Shown: positions 12,420 to 22,605 of the stretch, in pieces | Layout: every line of letters starts with the position of its first letter | Position numbering within the stretch: position 1 is the stretch's first letter | From: Prorocentrum cordatum | Lineage: Eukaryota > Sar > Dinophyceae > Prorocentrales > Prorocentraceae | Reading direction: 5' to 3' | Length of the DNA: 64,000 bases | NCBI GenBank assembly: GCA_963575745.1 | Contig: CAUYUJ010014196.1 | Location: 140,001 to 204,000, forward strand | The notes under the pieces: model-generated | The model's input: only the letters and a program-made list of their open reading frames with translations | What the model was told of the DNA's origin: nothing | The model's database searches: none | Position numbers and translations under genes: made by a program

Positions 12420-13090
12420 AACGAGGACCCAGCACCACAGGATGGTTTGAGAACCACATAGTTTCCCAACTTCAGTTGTCAAAAATGCCTGCGTTCGCGT
12501 TCCTTCGAATTCTGAAGGAAACCATGGAGCTTTCCACATGTTGATTAAATTCTTCCGAACGGGCCTCTTTCGCATGTCGAGATCATTCGGACGCCCTTGC
12601 GCGCGTGCTTGGTGGATGGGCACGATCCGTGTCGAATAATTCCATGCGGGCCAGTCTCACGCGTCGGCCGCGCGCGCGCGTGTGGAAATTCTTCCAAAAC
12701 CTTCATCACCGACGCGAGGACGACGTCATCGTCGAAGCGTGATCAGCATCGGCGCCGTCACTGCCCTTGCCGGCATCGTTGTCACCATCGTAACCAGCAT
12801 CGCTACGGCCACCATCGTGTCTAGCGTTGGCGACGTTGGCATCCGCGCCCGCAAATGTCGCCGACTCGCACTGAAGTGCTCGTTGGGAAGCGCCCAGCGG
12901 TCAACGCCACCTCCAAGCTAGCTGGCCGCGTCGCGCGCGGGTTAGCGCGGCTGCAGAGATGCACCAACCCGCGCATAGCGCTCATCGCAATCGCCGCCGA
13001 ATGGGTTTTGCAAGCCAAGTTGCGGGTGGGTGGGTGGAATGTTGCGCGAGCGGTGGGGTTGACAATTTCAAGTTCGGCATGGTGAAATGC
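12420..13090. repeat. Family A copy beyond the minisatellite
   Basis: It carries the family markers AACGGGCCTC near 12,557, ATCGGCGCCGTCACTGCC near 12,743 and ATCGCAATCGCCGCCG at 12,983. Order and spacing match the copies at 1-7,490, so the 90-bp arrays and trinucleotide tracts expanded within or were inserted into this family. Confidence 0.75.
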
Positions 13091-13269
13091 ACAGCATAGA
13101 CGCGCCGCGTACACTGCACCGTATAGATTGCGCCATACATATTAGTCCATGTCGCGGGCATCATATAGATTGCACCACGTCGATTACACCGCAGATATTG
13201 CACAACATGCGTTGCACGTCGTGTGCTGAACATAATCGGTATTACAAGATAAGTTGCACCAAATGTTGC

Positions 13270-13304
<35 letters not shown>
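13090..13304. repeat. Degenerate ~15-bp GCACCACATAGATT repeats with (TA)n
   Basis: Short units reading TGCACCRYATAGATT recur about ten times and end in a (TA)n tract at 13,273-13,304. Similar motifs occur at 4,912-5,100, 6,842-6,870 and 17,075-17,130. Confidence 0.7.
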
Positions 13305-13306
<2 letters not shown>

Positions 13307-13436
13307 GAGGTGAGGGGGTGAGATCGAAGTGGAACGGAGAGCCCCCCTACCGGGAAATCGATTTCGGTTTCGTGTTCGTGCGTGCCGTGCGTGCGGGCGA
13401 GGCGAAGCTGCGTGGGCGGGCGAGAGGAAAGTCTCC

Positions 13437-13635
13437 TGTGGCTGAGGCGCGGCCGGACCAAATGATTCTCCACCGGGCGGCCGGTGGCGCGCGGTGTCCC
13501 GCCGGTGTCCCGGTGGTGTCCTCTGTGGCTGAGGCGCGGCCGGACCAAATGATTCTCCACCAGGCGGCCGGTGGCGCGCGGTGTCCCGCCGGTGTCCCGC
13601 CGGTGTCCCATCGGTGTCCCGTCGGTGTCCCGATC
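13437..13635. repeat. ~86-bp duplication plus GGTGTCCCGCC units
   Basis: A segment starting GTGGCTGAGGCGCGGCCGGA occurs twice (from about 13,438 and 13,524). Each copy ends in 10-12 bp units GGTGTCCCGCC / GGTGTCCCRTC. The same GGTGTCCCGA word reappears between (GAT)n blocks at about 13,995, 14,070 and 14,163. Confidence 0.8.
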
Positions 13636-13692
13636 ATGATGTTGATGATGATGATGATGATGATTATGATGATGATGGTGATGATGATGGTA

Positions 13693-13746
<54 letters not shown>

Positions 13747-14075
13747 TTGATGATGGCGATGATGATGATGTTGATGATGTTGATGTTGTTGATGATGATG
13801 ATGACGTCGATTGCGAGATCGATTGTGATATCGGTAGTGAGACCGAATGTGAGATCGATTGTGAGATCGATAGTGAGATCGATTGTGAGATCGATAGTCA
13901 GATCGATTGTGAGATGATGATGGTGATGATGGTGATAATGGTGATGATGATGGTGGTGATGATGATGATGACGTTGATGATGTTGATGAAGATGGTGTCC
14001 CGACGACGAGGATGTTGATGATGATGATGATGTTGATGATGGTGATGATGATGTTGATGATGATGATGGTGTCCC

Positions 14076-14122
<47 letters not shown>

Positions 14123-14265
14123 CGTTGATGATGATGATGATGATGATGTCGATGATGATGATGGTGTCCCGATGTGAGACCGAATGTGAGACCGAATGTG
14201 AGACCGAATGTGAGACCGAATGTGAGATCGATAGCGAGATCGATAGCGAGATCGATTGAGTGAGA
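13636..14265. repeat. Compound (GAT)n and 12-bp GAGATCGATTGT arrays
   Basis: Alternating blocks of (GAT)n/(GATGTT)n and a 12-bp GAGATCGATAGT / GAGACCGAATGT satellite (about 13,805-13,915 and 14,170-14,260). The 12-bp unit is the reverse complement of the 5.4-kb satellite. His- and Met-rich frames are shadows. Confidence 0.88.
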
Positions 14266-14479
14266 CGTTGGTTCCCCCTCCCCCCTCACCTCCTTATCAC
14301 CCGCAGGGTGGTCGTATAGGTATATGTATATATACACCGATCGGACCACCGTACGGGTGATACGTAGGGTGGAGGGTGAGGGAAGGTGGAGGCGGTCAAT
14401 GTGCGATGACACCCACCTGCCGCCACCGAATTAATCGATCAATCTTACCATGTTTCGATTTATTCATCATTATATATAT

Positions 14480-14725
14480 GTATTTCGAGTCGACGCATCA
14501 ATCAGTCGACCTATCGATCAACCAACCAACCAATATATCTATCGAGCCGGTCCATCAACCAGTCTATCTATCTAACTGTCTATCGGGGCAACCACCCGGG
14601 CAACGTTCCGCTCATATCCCCCAACCCACGATCAATTTGCCGATATATTCATTTGTTGATGTATGTGCTTATCCAGCTACCTGTCTATCTATCTATCTAT
14701 CTATCTATCTATATATCTATCGATT

Positions 14726-14760
<35 letters not shown>

Positions 14761-15100
14761 TCAATCGGTTTATCTATCGATCCATCTATCTATCTGCCTC
14801 TCTATGTAGCATGGTGGTGGTGCCAGTAGTAACGATGGTAACAATAATGGTATCGATAGCGGTCGTGCTGGTGAGGGGGCAGCGACGCTGACCATGACGC
14901 CATACTCTGCCTGCGACAGATAGTGGTGATGCCAGCGGTGTTGCTGATGGCGAGGCGGTGGCAGTGGCGGTGACGGTGGCGGGCAGAATCTTTTATCCTC
15001 CTATCGTTCTATCTGTCGATCTATCCATCGATTTATCGATCGATCGATCTATCTACCTATCTAGTTCTCGGTCTATCTATCTATCGATCGACCTCTCTAT
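14480..15100. repeat. (CTAT)n and (TA)n rich region
   Basis: Imperfect CTAT/CGAT tetranucleotides throughout, with purer (CTAT)n near 14,685-14,715, (TA)n near 14,729-14,757 and another CTATCTAT stretch at 15,020-15,100. No coding signal was seen. Confidence 0.8.
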
Positions 15101-15104
15101 CGGG

Positions 15105-15600
15105 TCGACCGTCGGGACAACCATCGTGACAACAACCGACGGGACAACCGTCGGGACAATCATCGGGACAGCAATCGGGGCAACCGTCGGGACAGCCATC
15201 GGGACAACCATCGGGACAACCACCCGGACAACCGTCGGGGCAACCACCGGGCAACCATCGGGACAACCATCGGGACAACGTTGCAGACAACCATCGGGGC
15301 AACCATCGGGGCAACCGTCGGGACAACCATCGGGACAACCATCGGGACATCCACCAGGACAACCACTATCCATCGGGACAACCATCGGGACAACCATTGG
15401 GATAACAACCGTCGGGAGAACCATCGGGACAACCATGCGGACAACCATGAGGACAACCATCGGATCAGCCATCGGGACAGCCATTGGGGCAACCATCGGG
15501 ACAACCGCGGGACAACCGCGGTCAACCATCTGGACAACCACGGGACAACCACGGGACAACCGCGGGACAACCACGGGACAAGTGCGGGACAGCCACATGA
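15105..15600. repeat. 12-bp CAACCATCGGGA satellite
   Basis: About 40 degenerate units of CAACCATCGGGA / CAACCGTCGGGA with occasional GCAACC variants. Open frames on both strands (Thr/Ile/Gly, Cys-Pro-Asp-Gly) are periodic and not proteins. The block decays into CAACCACGGGA by 15,590. Confidence 0.9.
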
Positions 15601-15755
15601 CACGCGCTCGCCCGGGAGGGGGGGGCGGCGATTTGGGTTCCATGCGGCCTCTACCAGTGCAGGAACTCGCGCAGCTTCGCCTCGCCCGCACGCGCGACGC
15701 GAACCGAAACCGAACCCGATTTCCAAGTCTGGGTCACTTCTGTTCACATTCCCCA

Positions 15756-15762
15756 ACTTACG

Positions 15763-15795
<33 letters not shown>

Positions 15796-16030
15796 GATAT
15801 ACTTGTATGTACATATATTCAAATATGTATAGACACATATCTTCACACACATATGTTCTTTCCATATTTTAGTTCGTATGTAGTTACATTTTTATATACA
15901 TATTTACGCAATACGGCCTTGGCGTTTCACGCCACGCACCTTGGCCCTTCGGGATCGGCGCGCAAGCGACATGCGGGGCGCGGGAGAGCGAGAGAGAAAG
16001 AGAGAGAGAACGAGAGAGAGAGAGAGAAAA
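15756..16030. repeat. (TA)n and (GA)n tracts
   Basis: TA alternation at about 15,760-15,800, then ordinary sequence with TACATATNT words, then (GA)n at about 15,985-16,027. Confidence 0.8.
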
Positions 16031-16689
16031 CAGCCCCAAAGGACGAAGGTTCCTTGTTAACCTAGCTTCGCCGTTGTTACACATATGTTATGTATCACTT
16101 GCCCCATGTTCCCTCTTAATCTACATTTGTCGTTTGCGAACGCGTCCTTGTTTCCATTTTCAGATATTATCGTGTGGCCTCCTCACTGGAGGGCTTGCTG
16201 GGAATCTTGCGAGATTTGTTGGGGTTTCTGTTAGTCTTTGAGTGCCCTTTGGGTTCTACTGTGCGTGTTTGTTGATCCTTCAGCGCTTCCCTGGGTGCAA
16301 TCCTGAACCCCGCCTTATTATGTATGCGGTGCAAGGTGCGAAAACATGGCCAGTTGCAAGTGAAGAGTGGAGTCATATCTTCTGGCTGAAGGTTCAGGCA
16401 ACATTACTTGTGGGATTACCGAGGCAAGCATCATGAATACGTGAGCTTGTACACGCTAAGGATACAAAGCCATCTGTGTGGTATGAAAGCCAGACGCAGC
16501 CCCATGTGAAGAATTTGACCTATCGCATGTGTGGGATCCGACTAAAAGGTCCGAATCCGCTGACCCCTTGGGGCCCCAGCTTCTGGAGCAGTCGTGTGCG
16601 CAGAAGGGGGAAGCACGAACGGAGTGGAAGGCGAGTCCCTGTTATTAGGCGCCTCCGCCTTTTTGTAGAGACCTTTCTGGACCGTCGTG
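16031..16689. other. Unassigned non-repetitive stretch
   Basis: I see no homology-supported gene, RNA or clear repeat. Short open frames here have no recognisable domain. Confidence 0.5.
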
Positions 16690-16925
16690 GGGCCCTTTTG
16701 GATCCTTGTGGGTCCCCCGTGGGCTGCCTTGGGGGGCTCTTGGGGTTTCTTGGGGCTGTCTTGGGGCTTTCTTGGGTGCCTCTTGGGGCCGTCTTGGGCC
16801 GCTTCGGGGCTCTTTTTGGGCCGTCGTTGGGCTATCTCGGGCCGTCGTGGGGCTCTCTGGGGCCCACTTGGGGCTTTGTGGGGGCTTCTGGATCTGTTTT
16901 GAGGCGATGTGGGGGACCTCTTGAA
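16690..16925. repeat. Degenerate GGGGCTNTCTTGGGGCCGTC repeat
   Basis: GGGG and GGGCCGTCNTGGGGC words recur every 15-21 bp and encode Leu-Gly-Pro-Ser-Trp-like repeats in every forward frame. Similar GGGGCCTCTNTGG words occur near 47,800-47,905. It lies upstream of the channel gene but is probably non-coding. Confidence 0.65.
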
Positions 16926-17264
16926 GCGTTGTGGAGTTTTGGGGAACAGAAACGGCGAGTATGGCTAAACATGTACGTTTTATTCAAGACATGGGGCGAT
17001 TTGGGCATGGCGTTCTTTTGGGGCTCTTCGGGGCGTCTTTTGGGTGGCCGCTTAAATCGGAATCCTGCTCCACATAGATTGCACCACATACATTGCTCCA
17101 CGCAGATCGCGCCACATATATTGCTGGAAACACACTGTTTGGGGCCCACACTGACTAACGTTTTACCGTACGTATCTGCTGCAGGTCACAACGCATTCGC
17201 TAGGTTCGTGTCGTTACGACGCGGCTGCGACCTTTGCGCGGACATTCAAGCTTGAACCCCGCTG

Positions 17265-17525
17265 ATGGCCCAGAGTCAGCCAGTGAAGGATCTGGCGATC
17301 GAAAAGCCGCTGATCGGTCAGGGTTCAACGATCCACGATGCCCAGGTCGTCACGACACGAACTTACCTTACACGTTCGAGGGTCCGCGAAGAGTTCTTGG
17401 ATCTACGCTGGGCCCCCCTGGCGGCGCCTCTGGCGCCGCCCCCAGCGCACTTCCCCAGGGAGGGGGGGGTGCCAGCGCTGATCCGTGACTGGTCATTCGA
17501 ACAGAGCAGTTCTGCCGTCTTCTAG
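17265..17525 (+). other. Possible 5' exon of the channel gene
   Basis: An open frame beginning with ATG at 17,265 (MAQSQPVKDLAIEKPLIGQG) ends at a TAG just before the channel frame becomes readable. The two frames differ by two positions and overlap at about 17,489-17,523, around a short direct repeat AGAGCAG. A cryptic intron, a small indel or an assembly error there would join them. No domain is recognised in this piece, as is usual for cytosolic N-termini of such channels. Speculative. Confidence 0.3.
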
Positions 17526-19198
17526 GTCAGCCGGGCACACCTCGATCATCTGGAGAGGAAAACTGCGAGATCACGATCCGCGAGTCGCGCAAGTCCGCTG
17601 CCGCAGGATCCGCCGCAAGTGCGAGCGTAGGCGTGCCAGATACCCCGTACTTGATGCAGGTAGAGAGTGCGTCGAATCACCAGAGGCACGCCTCTGTTTG
17701 CATCGACGGCGTGCTGAATCCAGAATGGCCTCCGAGGTTCGCATGGGACCTGCTGGTCCTAATCTTGGTCCTGTGTGACAGCGTGGTGATCCCGTTCCAG
17801 CTGGCCGAGTTTGGCACGGCGCCCGGCTTCGACGATTTCTGGCTATGGCTCACCTTCTGCATCTTCCTGTCCGATATGGTGATGAACTTCTTCACTGGCT
17901 ACCGCTCAGAAAAAAATGACAAACGCCGGCCTGAGGGAACCCTTGTTACCAAGAAGGCTAGCGTTGTAGTACACTACCTTCGTGGATGGTTCTGGATTGA
18001 TTTTATGGGCACTGTGCCATGGCAAGTCATCGCTGGTGCTTGCATGCCAGACACTGACACTCAGCTCACTGTGAAGGCCGCAAAAGTGGTGAAGTTGACG
18101 CGTCTTCTGAGGCTCATGCGGGTTCTGCGCCTCCTCAAGCTCACGGTCAATTTTGAACGCTTCGAGGGCCATATTGGTTCAATCACGGCATTAAACGTGA
18201 TGAGTCTGATCAAGGTCATTGCTGTGTGGGCCGCGATTTGCCACTGGGGAGCGTGCTTTTGGTGGATGGTCGGCAAGAGGAACAGCTTGGTGATGATCCT
18301 GACGTCTCAGGACGACCGTCCGGACGGGCTCCATTGGACGGAACTGCCACGCCGGCACAGCACCCACGACGATTTTGGAGTTTGGACGTGGGTGCAAAGG
18401 CCCGCGTCCGAGCAGTACGCTTTTTGCTTCTACTGGATCCTTGGAGTGATGCGCACCATGCCTGCTGAGGTCACGCCCGTCAATCAGGTAGAGCGAGTCT
18501 TCGTGCTTATCTTCATGTTCTTTGCTATCCTGGCCTTCGCCATCAACGTCGCCCGCCTTACGCAGGCATGGTTCAAGTTCAGCGCACGCAGAGAAGCGTT
18601 CAAGGAGGAAATGGCCTACCTCCGCATGCACCTGAGAGAGACCGAATGTGGGACTTCGTTGCAGCTGCGCGCGCAGGCATACTTGATGCACCTCTTCCAG
18701 AAGAGGAAGCTCCATGCCAAGGAGGCGGGCCTGCTGAACGTCCTGCCCGAGGGGCTGAAGCTGCAGATAAGAAACGCTTGCGTGACCCCCCATCTTAGGA
18801 AGATCTCACGCTTCCAGGACTGGTCCGAGTCGGCCCTGCGACGAGTCTGTGGTTGCACCCAGGCTGTGGATTATCTGACCGGCGATAAAGTCACCGAGAA
18901 GGGCAGTGACGCAGAGACCGCTTACGTGCTCATGAGAGGTGCCATTCAGGTCTATGTGCCCCTCCGTGAGGAATCTCGGGCGACCACTTCATCAAAGCTC
19001 CCACGCATTACACTGTCGTCGACTCAGACCAGCGCCCCCCTTCAAGTCGTGGACGAGCATTGCCTGTTCGCCGATCCGGGGCAGAATGTGTTCAGCAGAG
19101 ACACGGTGATAGCGATGGAGTGCTCGGAAGTGCTGTGCATAGACCGACGGAGGTTTCAAGAGGTTCTGCAACGGATGAATCCCGCCAGCTTTTTTTGA
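17489..19198 (+). CDS. Voltage-gated channel, EAG/CNG type, atypical filter
   Basis: An integral membrane ion-channel subunit of the six-transmembrane cyclic-nucleotide-binding superfamily. Residues are counted from the GTG at 17,633 (521 aa to the stop). S1 is about 37-57, S2 67-88, S3 116-136. S4 is 148-170 with Lys/Arg at every third position (KVVKLTRLLRLMRVLRLLK). S5 is 184-212, the pore helix 262-275 and S6 285-310. A C-linker (LPEGLKLQIR, 371-380) leads to a cyclic-nucleotide-binding-like fold at about 400-515 (DYLTGDKVTEKG, AYVLMRGAIQVY, EVLCIDRRRF). Where potassium channels have T-V-G-Y/F-G the sequence is YWILGVMRTMPAEVTPVN, so the filter is not canonical and ion selectivity cannot be predicted. 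The nucleotide-binding cassette is weak. The frame is open without introns from 17,489. The first in-frame ATG is 17,654, but codon-like sequence continues upstream, so the true 5' end is unresolved. Confidence 0.88.
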   Translation: MVIRTEQFCRLLGQPGTPRSSGEENCEITIRESRKSAAAGSAASASVGVPDTPYLMQVESASNHQRHASVCIDGVLNPEWPPRFAWDLLVLILVLCDSVVIPFQLAEFGTAPGFDDFWLWLTFCIFLSDMVMNFFTGYRSEKNDKRRPEGTLVTKKASVVVHYLRGWFWIDFMGTVPWQVIAGACMPDTDTQLTVKAAKVVKLTRLLRLMRVLRLLKLTVNFERFEGHIGSITALNVMSLIKVIAVWAAICHWGACFWWMVGKRNSLVMILTSQDDRPDGLHWTELPRRHSTHDDFGVWTWVQRPASEQYAFCFYWILGVMRTMPAEVTPVNQVERVFVLIFMFFAILAFAINVARLTQAWFKFSARREAFKEEMAYLRMHLRETECGTSLQLRAQAYLMHLFQKRKLHAKEAGLLNVLPEGLKLQIRNACVTPHLRKISRFQDWSESALRRVCGCTQAVDYLTGDKVTEKGSDAETAYVLMRGAIQVYVPLREESRATTSSKLPRITLSSTQTSAPLQVVDEHCLFADPGQNVFSRDTVIAMECSEVLCIDRRRFQEVLQRMNPASFF

Positions 19199-20254
19199 GT
19201 CCGCGGTCCTAAGCCGTTTTGCAGTACATGACGGCCAGCTGGGGCATCGGAAGTTGATTGCCCGCCAGCTTCCAGATTGCAGACGACGCTTCGCATCAGC
19301 ACGGCTGGATGTGGTAGCGTATCGTGTGTGGGTGTTGGGCATTCTGGCAGCATTTCAGCTCTTGCCTGGATCGTCTGGTGGTCCTTTCGGGCCGTCCTGG
19401 GAGGCTATCGGTGTCTGCTGGGACCGTCTTGGTGCTCTTGCGTGTCTGCCTGTGCTACCACGGTCCCCCACGGCGGGCCCCCACCACGCTTTTGGATCCG
19501 TTCTGGGCGCGGCGGCTCCGCCGAGCCCAGAAACAGAGAGAGAGACCCGGCAGAGCTATCATGGAGCCGGCTGAGCACGCTCGGGCGCTTGGTGGCCACG
19601 GGGGGATGAACGTGGCGGCATCGAGGGTTTCATGAGAGTGGCCCCAAACGATGCCCGAGACGGCCTCTGAACTGCCACTGCGAGCCCAACGTGCGTTGGA
19701 AAGGTGCGCGTCTCTTCACCACCCGTTCACGGTCAGAGACGTTTGCGTAGCGCGTCGCGCCGCCGGCTCCGGCCCATCACGCTTCGACGCGACTCGCTGA
19801 CCACGCCCCGGTCCCCGAGCCCGAGCCTCTCCCGGCCTCCCGCCGAGCTCGCAGGGCACGGCGTGTCGCCGGGGCCGTCGCCGAGCACAAGCTGCTGGCC
19901 GTTGCTGACCGCACCTCCTCCCCGTCGACGAGCGCCCGATGCTTTCGCCCCGGGGTGGTCTCGGGTGGCCGTTCGAGTGGTGCCCCTCGGGGCGTCTCGG
20001 GGCGTGCTGGACTCGCCCTGGGACCCAGTTGTCTGCCCATCTGAGGCAGGAGGTGCCGCCCGAATGGGAAAGCTAGGGCGGCCTCGGCCTCCCTGGAGAA
20101 CGTTTTATTCCAGACTCTGGCAGGTTCACTGGCACGGCAGTTCTCTTTCCCCCCTCCGCCGCCCTTTGAACCAGCTCTGGGCCGAAGATGCGTGCAGGGG
20201 AGTCCCGACATGCGTGAAGTGCAGATTTCCTGTCGAGCCTCGCCGCGCACTCCC
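19199..20254. other. Channel 3' flank without recognised gene
   Basis: It contains a short GGCCGTCCTGGGAGG-like stretch near 19,395-19,440 resembling the 16.7-kb repeat, and otherwise GC-rich sequence whose open frames in all six frames are Arg/Pro/Ser-rich. I see no gene. Confidence 0.5.
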
Positions 20255-20346
20255 TCGTCGTCGTCGTCGTGGTGGTGGTGGTGGTGGTGGTCGTCGTCGT
20301 CGTCGTCGTCGTGGTCGTCGTCGTCGTGGTCGTCGTCGTCGTCGTG

Positions 20347-20387
<41 letters not shown>

Positions 20388-20391
20388 GTGT
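20255..20391. repeat. (GTC)n / (GTG)n trinucleotide tract
   Basis: GTC repeats with a (GTG)n insert at about 20,270-20,290. Poly-Val, poly-Ser and poly-Asp frames are shadows. Confidence 0.92.
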
Positions 20392-20599
20392 CGGTTGGCA
20401 GTCGTTCCCACCGCTCGACAGAGAAGGTGCGTGGGCCCGTGCCACGGGTCCTCTGAACGCTCGAGGGCTCCTCGATCCGTCGACCGACCCGTGCCCGCTT
20501 GACTTTCGAGAGCCTAGCAAGTATGGGAGGTTCGGGTCGTGTAGGCGCGGTGGCGACCCCAGCCCAGACATTCAAGGCGGAACCATATGATGATGATAG

Positions 20600-20890
20600 T
20601 TAGATCGGTCGATGATATGATGATAGTTAGTTCCAGACGTTGATTGGGATCTCGGTTGTGATATCGATAGTGAGATCGATAGTTAGACCGAATGTGAGAT
20701 CGATCGTGGGATCGATAGTGGGATCGATAGTGAGATCGATTGTGAGATCGATAGTCAGATCGATTGCGAGATCGATCGAATGAAACAGATCGAGTGATAT
20801 CGATTGTGAGATTGATCGAGTGAGATCGATCGAGCGAGACCGATAGTGAGATCGATAGAAAGATCGATCGTGAGACCGATCGAATGAGAC
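20600..20890. repeat. 12-bp GAGATCGATAGT satellite, block 4
   Basis: Units GAGATCGATAGT, GAGATCGATTGT and GAGATCGATCGA, continuing the family seen at 5.4 and 13.8-14.3 kb. It is preceded by ATGATGATAGTTAG words and followed by GTTGGTTCCTCCCCCC, which also follows the 14.2-kb block (GTTGGTTCCCCCTCCCCCCT), so block plus flank moved together. Confidence 0.85.
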
Positions 20891-20945
20891 GTTGGTTCCT
20901 CCCCCCCCGACCCTCCTTATCACCCGAAGGGTGGTCGTATAGGTA

Positions 20946-21235
20946 CGTATGCCTTTCGTGGCCCCCGCTCGCGCGCGGCCGTCGTGGCCCCATATGCATG
21001 CCCTTCGTGGCCCCGCTGTCGTCTTTCGTGGCCCCCTCGCTGCCCTTCGTGGCCGCGGTGCTGCCCTCAGTGGCCCCGTCGTTGCCTTCTGTGGCCCCGC
21101 AGCATCCGCCATTCGTGGCCCCCGTTCGTTCACGCTCTTCGTGGCTCCATACGCATTCCCTTCGTGTCCCCGCTGTCGCCCTTCGTGGCCTACTTCGTGC
21201 CCTTCGTGGCCCTGCTGTCGTTCTCTCTATCGCTC
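20946..21235. repeat. CTGCCCTTCGTGGCCCCG array, copy 1
   Basis: Degenerate units of about 21 bp built on CCCTTCGTGGCCCC with occasional longer CCCGCTCGCGCGCG inserts. The same family recurs at 22.12-22.60 and 36.23-36.88 kb. Forward frames read Pro-Phe-Val-Ala-Pro repeats and are not supported as protein. Confidence 0.88.
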
Positions 21236-21545
21236 TCGCTTTCGGTCGTCGTCGTCGCCGTCGTCGTCTACGTCATCGTCGTCGTCGTCGTCGTCGTCAT
21301 CGTCGTCGTGGTCGGTCCCCTGTCCGTCCCTCTTGGGGTCGGGTTGCCGCCGGTCAGCGCTGCCGTTGGCCAGGCCGACGGTTTGCGGCCGCCCCGCCGC
21401 TTGCCGGGGCCCGGCCTGCAGGGAAGAAAGGTACACCCACCAAGAAGGGTACAATTAAAGACGGAGAGGGCGGGTATCGAGGGTTTGGGAAATATTCGTT
21501 AACAGACATTCGAGCAGATAAGAGTGAACAATATTAAGATGATTG
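21236..21545. repeat. Conserved module after the CCCTTCGTGG array (M1)
   Basis: (GTC)n at 21,240-21,315, then a unique-looking stretch starting CCCCTGTCCGTCCCTCTTGG and ending near AGAGTGAACA. It aligns almost base for base with 36,900-37,205. The second half (AAGGTAYACCC...GGGTACAATTAAAGACG...) is also recognisable at 22,880-22,995 and 38,135-38,245, giving four copies in the window. Confidence 0.85.
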
Positions 21546-21775
21546 TTGGTGTTGATGTTGTTGTTGGTGCTGCTGTTGTTGTGGTTGTTGTTGCGTTGTT
21601 GAACTCTTATTTCTGAAGAATAATTATTGTTGATTCCCCCGCCCGGCGCACATCTAATTTCTTCGATTGAAATGCCTGTCCCGGGGCTCGCACCCTGTTT
21701 GTTAGCAGGGGAAGTCTTGAGGCTCAAACTGTGTCGTTGGCCCCTGGTTTACAACAACAACAACAACAACGACAA
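21546..21775. repeat. Foldback-like cassette, (GTT)n to (AAC)n, copy 1
   Basis: A left arm of GTTGTTGTTG words (21,545-21,600) and a right arm of (CAA)n (21,753-21,770) flank about 150 bp containing GAATAATTATTGTTGAT, CGATTGAARTGCC and GGGGCTCGCACCC. The arms are complementary, so the single strand could fold back. Copies lie at 37,207-37,455 and, with a diverged left arm, 35,745-35,925. Confidence 0.75.
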
Positions 21776-22035
21776 CGGCTCCCGCCTGATACTCCCTCAC
21801 AATTTCTTGAAGAATTTCGCTCTCGCTTTGGACGTTCTGGCAATTTGCCACCGAATCGCGGCTCCTGCTTGATACTGCTTGACAATTTATTTGGGAATCG
21901 CGTTCTCGCTTGGGACTTCCTCGCAACTTACCACCGAACCGCTTCGCTTGACGTTTCCTCACAATTGATTCAGATGCCGGTCTTCGACGCTCAGGAATCG
22001 CGCTCCCGCTGCATATTCCCTGGCGGTTCAAGCAG
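21776..22035. repeat. ~41-bp GGCTCCCGCCTGAGACTTCC repeats, diverged copy
   Basis: Units resemble GCTCYCGCYTGAKACTTCCT followed by CRCAATTTNYTNNGGAATCGC at about 41-42 bp spacing. The clean version is at 37,450-37,865 and another diverged one at 35,925-36,225. Confidence 0.75.
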
Positions 22036-22119
22036 GACTTGCGCTTCAACGACCCGCCCGCTCGACCCGCCCGTCGGGGCCTGCCCGCCCGACCAGCCCG
22101 TTAATGACTGCAGTCGCCG

Positions 22120-22605
22120 CTCGCTGCCCTTCGCCCGCCTTCGATGCCCCTCGCTGCCCGTACTGGTTCCGCGGTCGCCTTCGCTCGCTGCCCTTCGTGG
22201 CCCCGTTACTGCCCTCAGTGGCTCCGTCGCTGCCCCTTGTGGCCCCGCATTATATGCCCTTCGTGGCCCCCGCTCGCACGCGCCCGTCGTGGCCCCATAT
22301 ACGCATGCCCTTTGTAGCCTCGCTGTCGCCCTGCGTGGTCCTTTCGCTGCCCTTCGTGGCCCCTTTGCTGCCCTCAGTGGCCCCGCTGTCGCTCTTTGCG
22401 GCCCCGTATGCAAATGCCATTCGTGGCCCCCACTCGCGCGCGGCCGTCGTGGCCCCATATGCATGCCCTTCGTGGCCCCACTGTCGTCTTTTGTGGCCCC
22501 CTCGCTGCCCTTCGTGGCCCCGGTGCTGCCCTCAGCGGTCCCGTCGCTGCCCTCTGCGGCCTCGGATTTCATGCCCTTCGTGGCCCACGCTGGCTTTTCT
22601 CGCGA
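22120..22605. repeat. CTGCCCTTCGTGGCCCCG array, copy 2
   Basis: Same family as 20.95-21.23 kb, with the CCCCGCTCGCRCGCGNCCGTCGTGGCCCC-type long variant every few units. Confidence 0.88.

Noticed and set aside
12982-14412. A 476-codon His-rich minus-strand ORF
   Set aside because: It consists of (GAT)n, TA and 12-bp satellite translation, with no domain.
15105-15600. Cys-Pro-Asp-Gly repeat ORFs resembling a cysteine-rich protein
   Set aside because: Translation of the 12-bp CAACCATCGGGA satellite; other frames are equally open.
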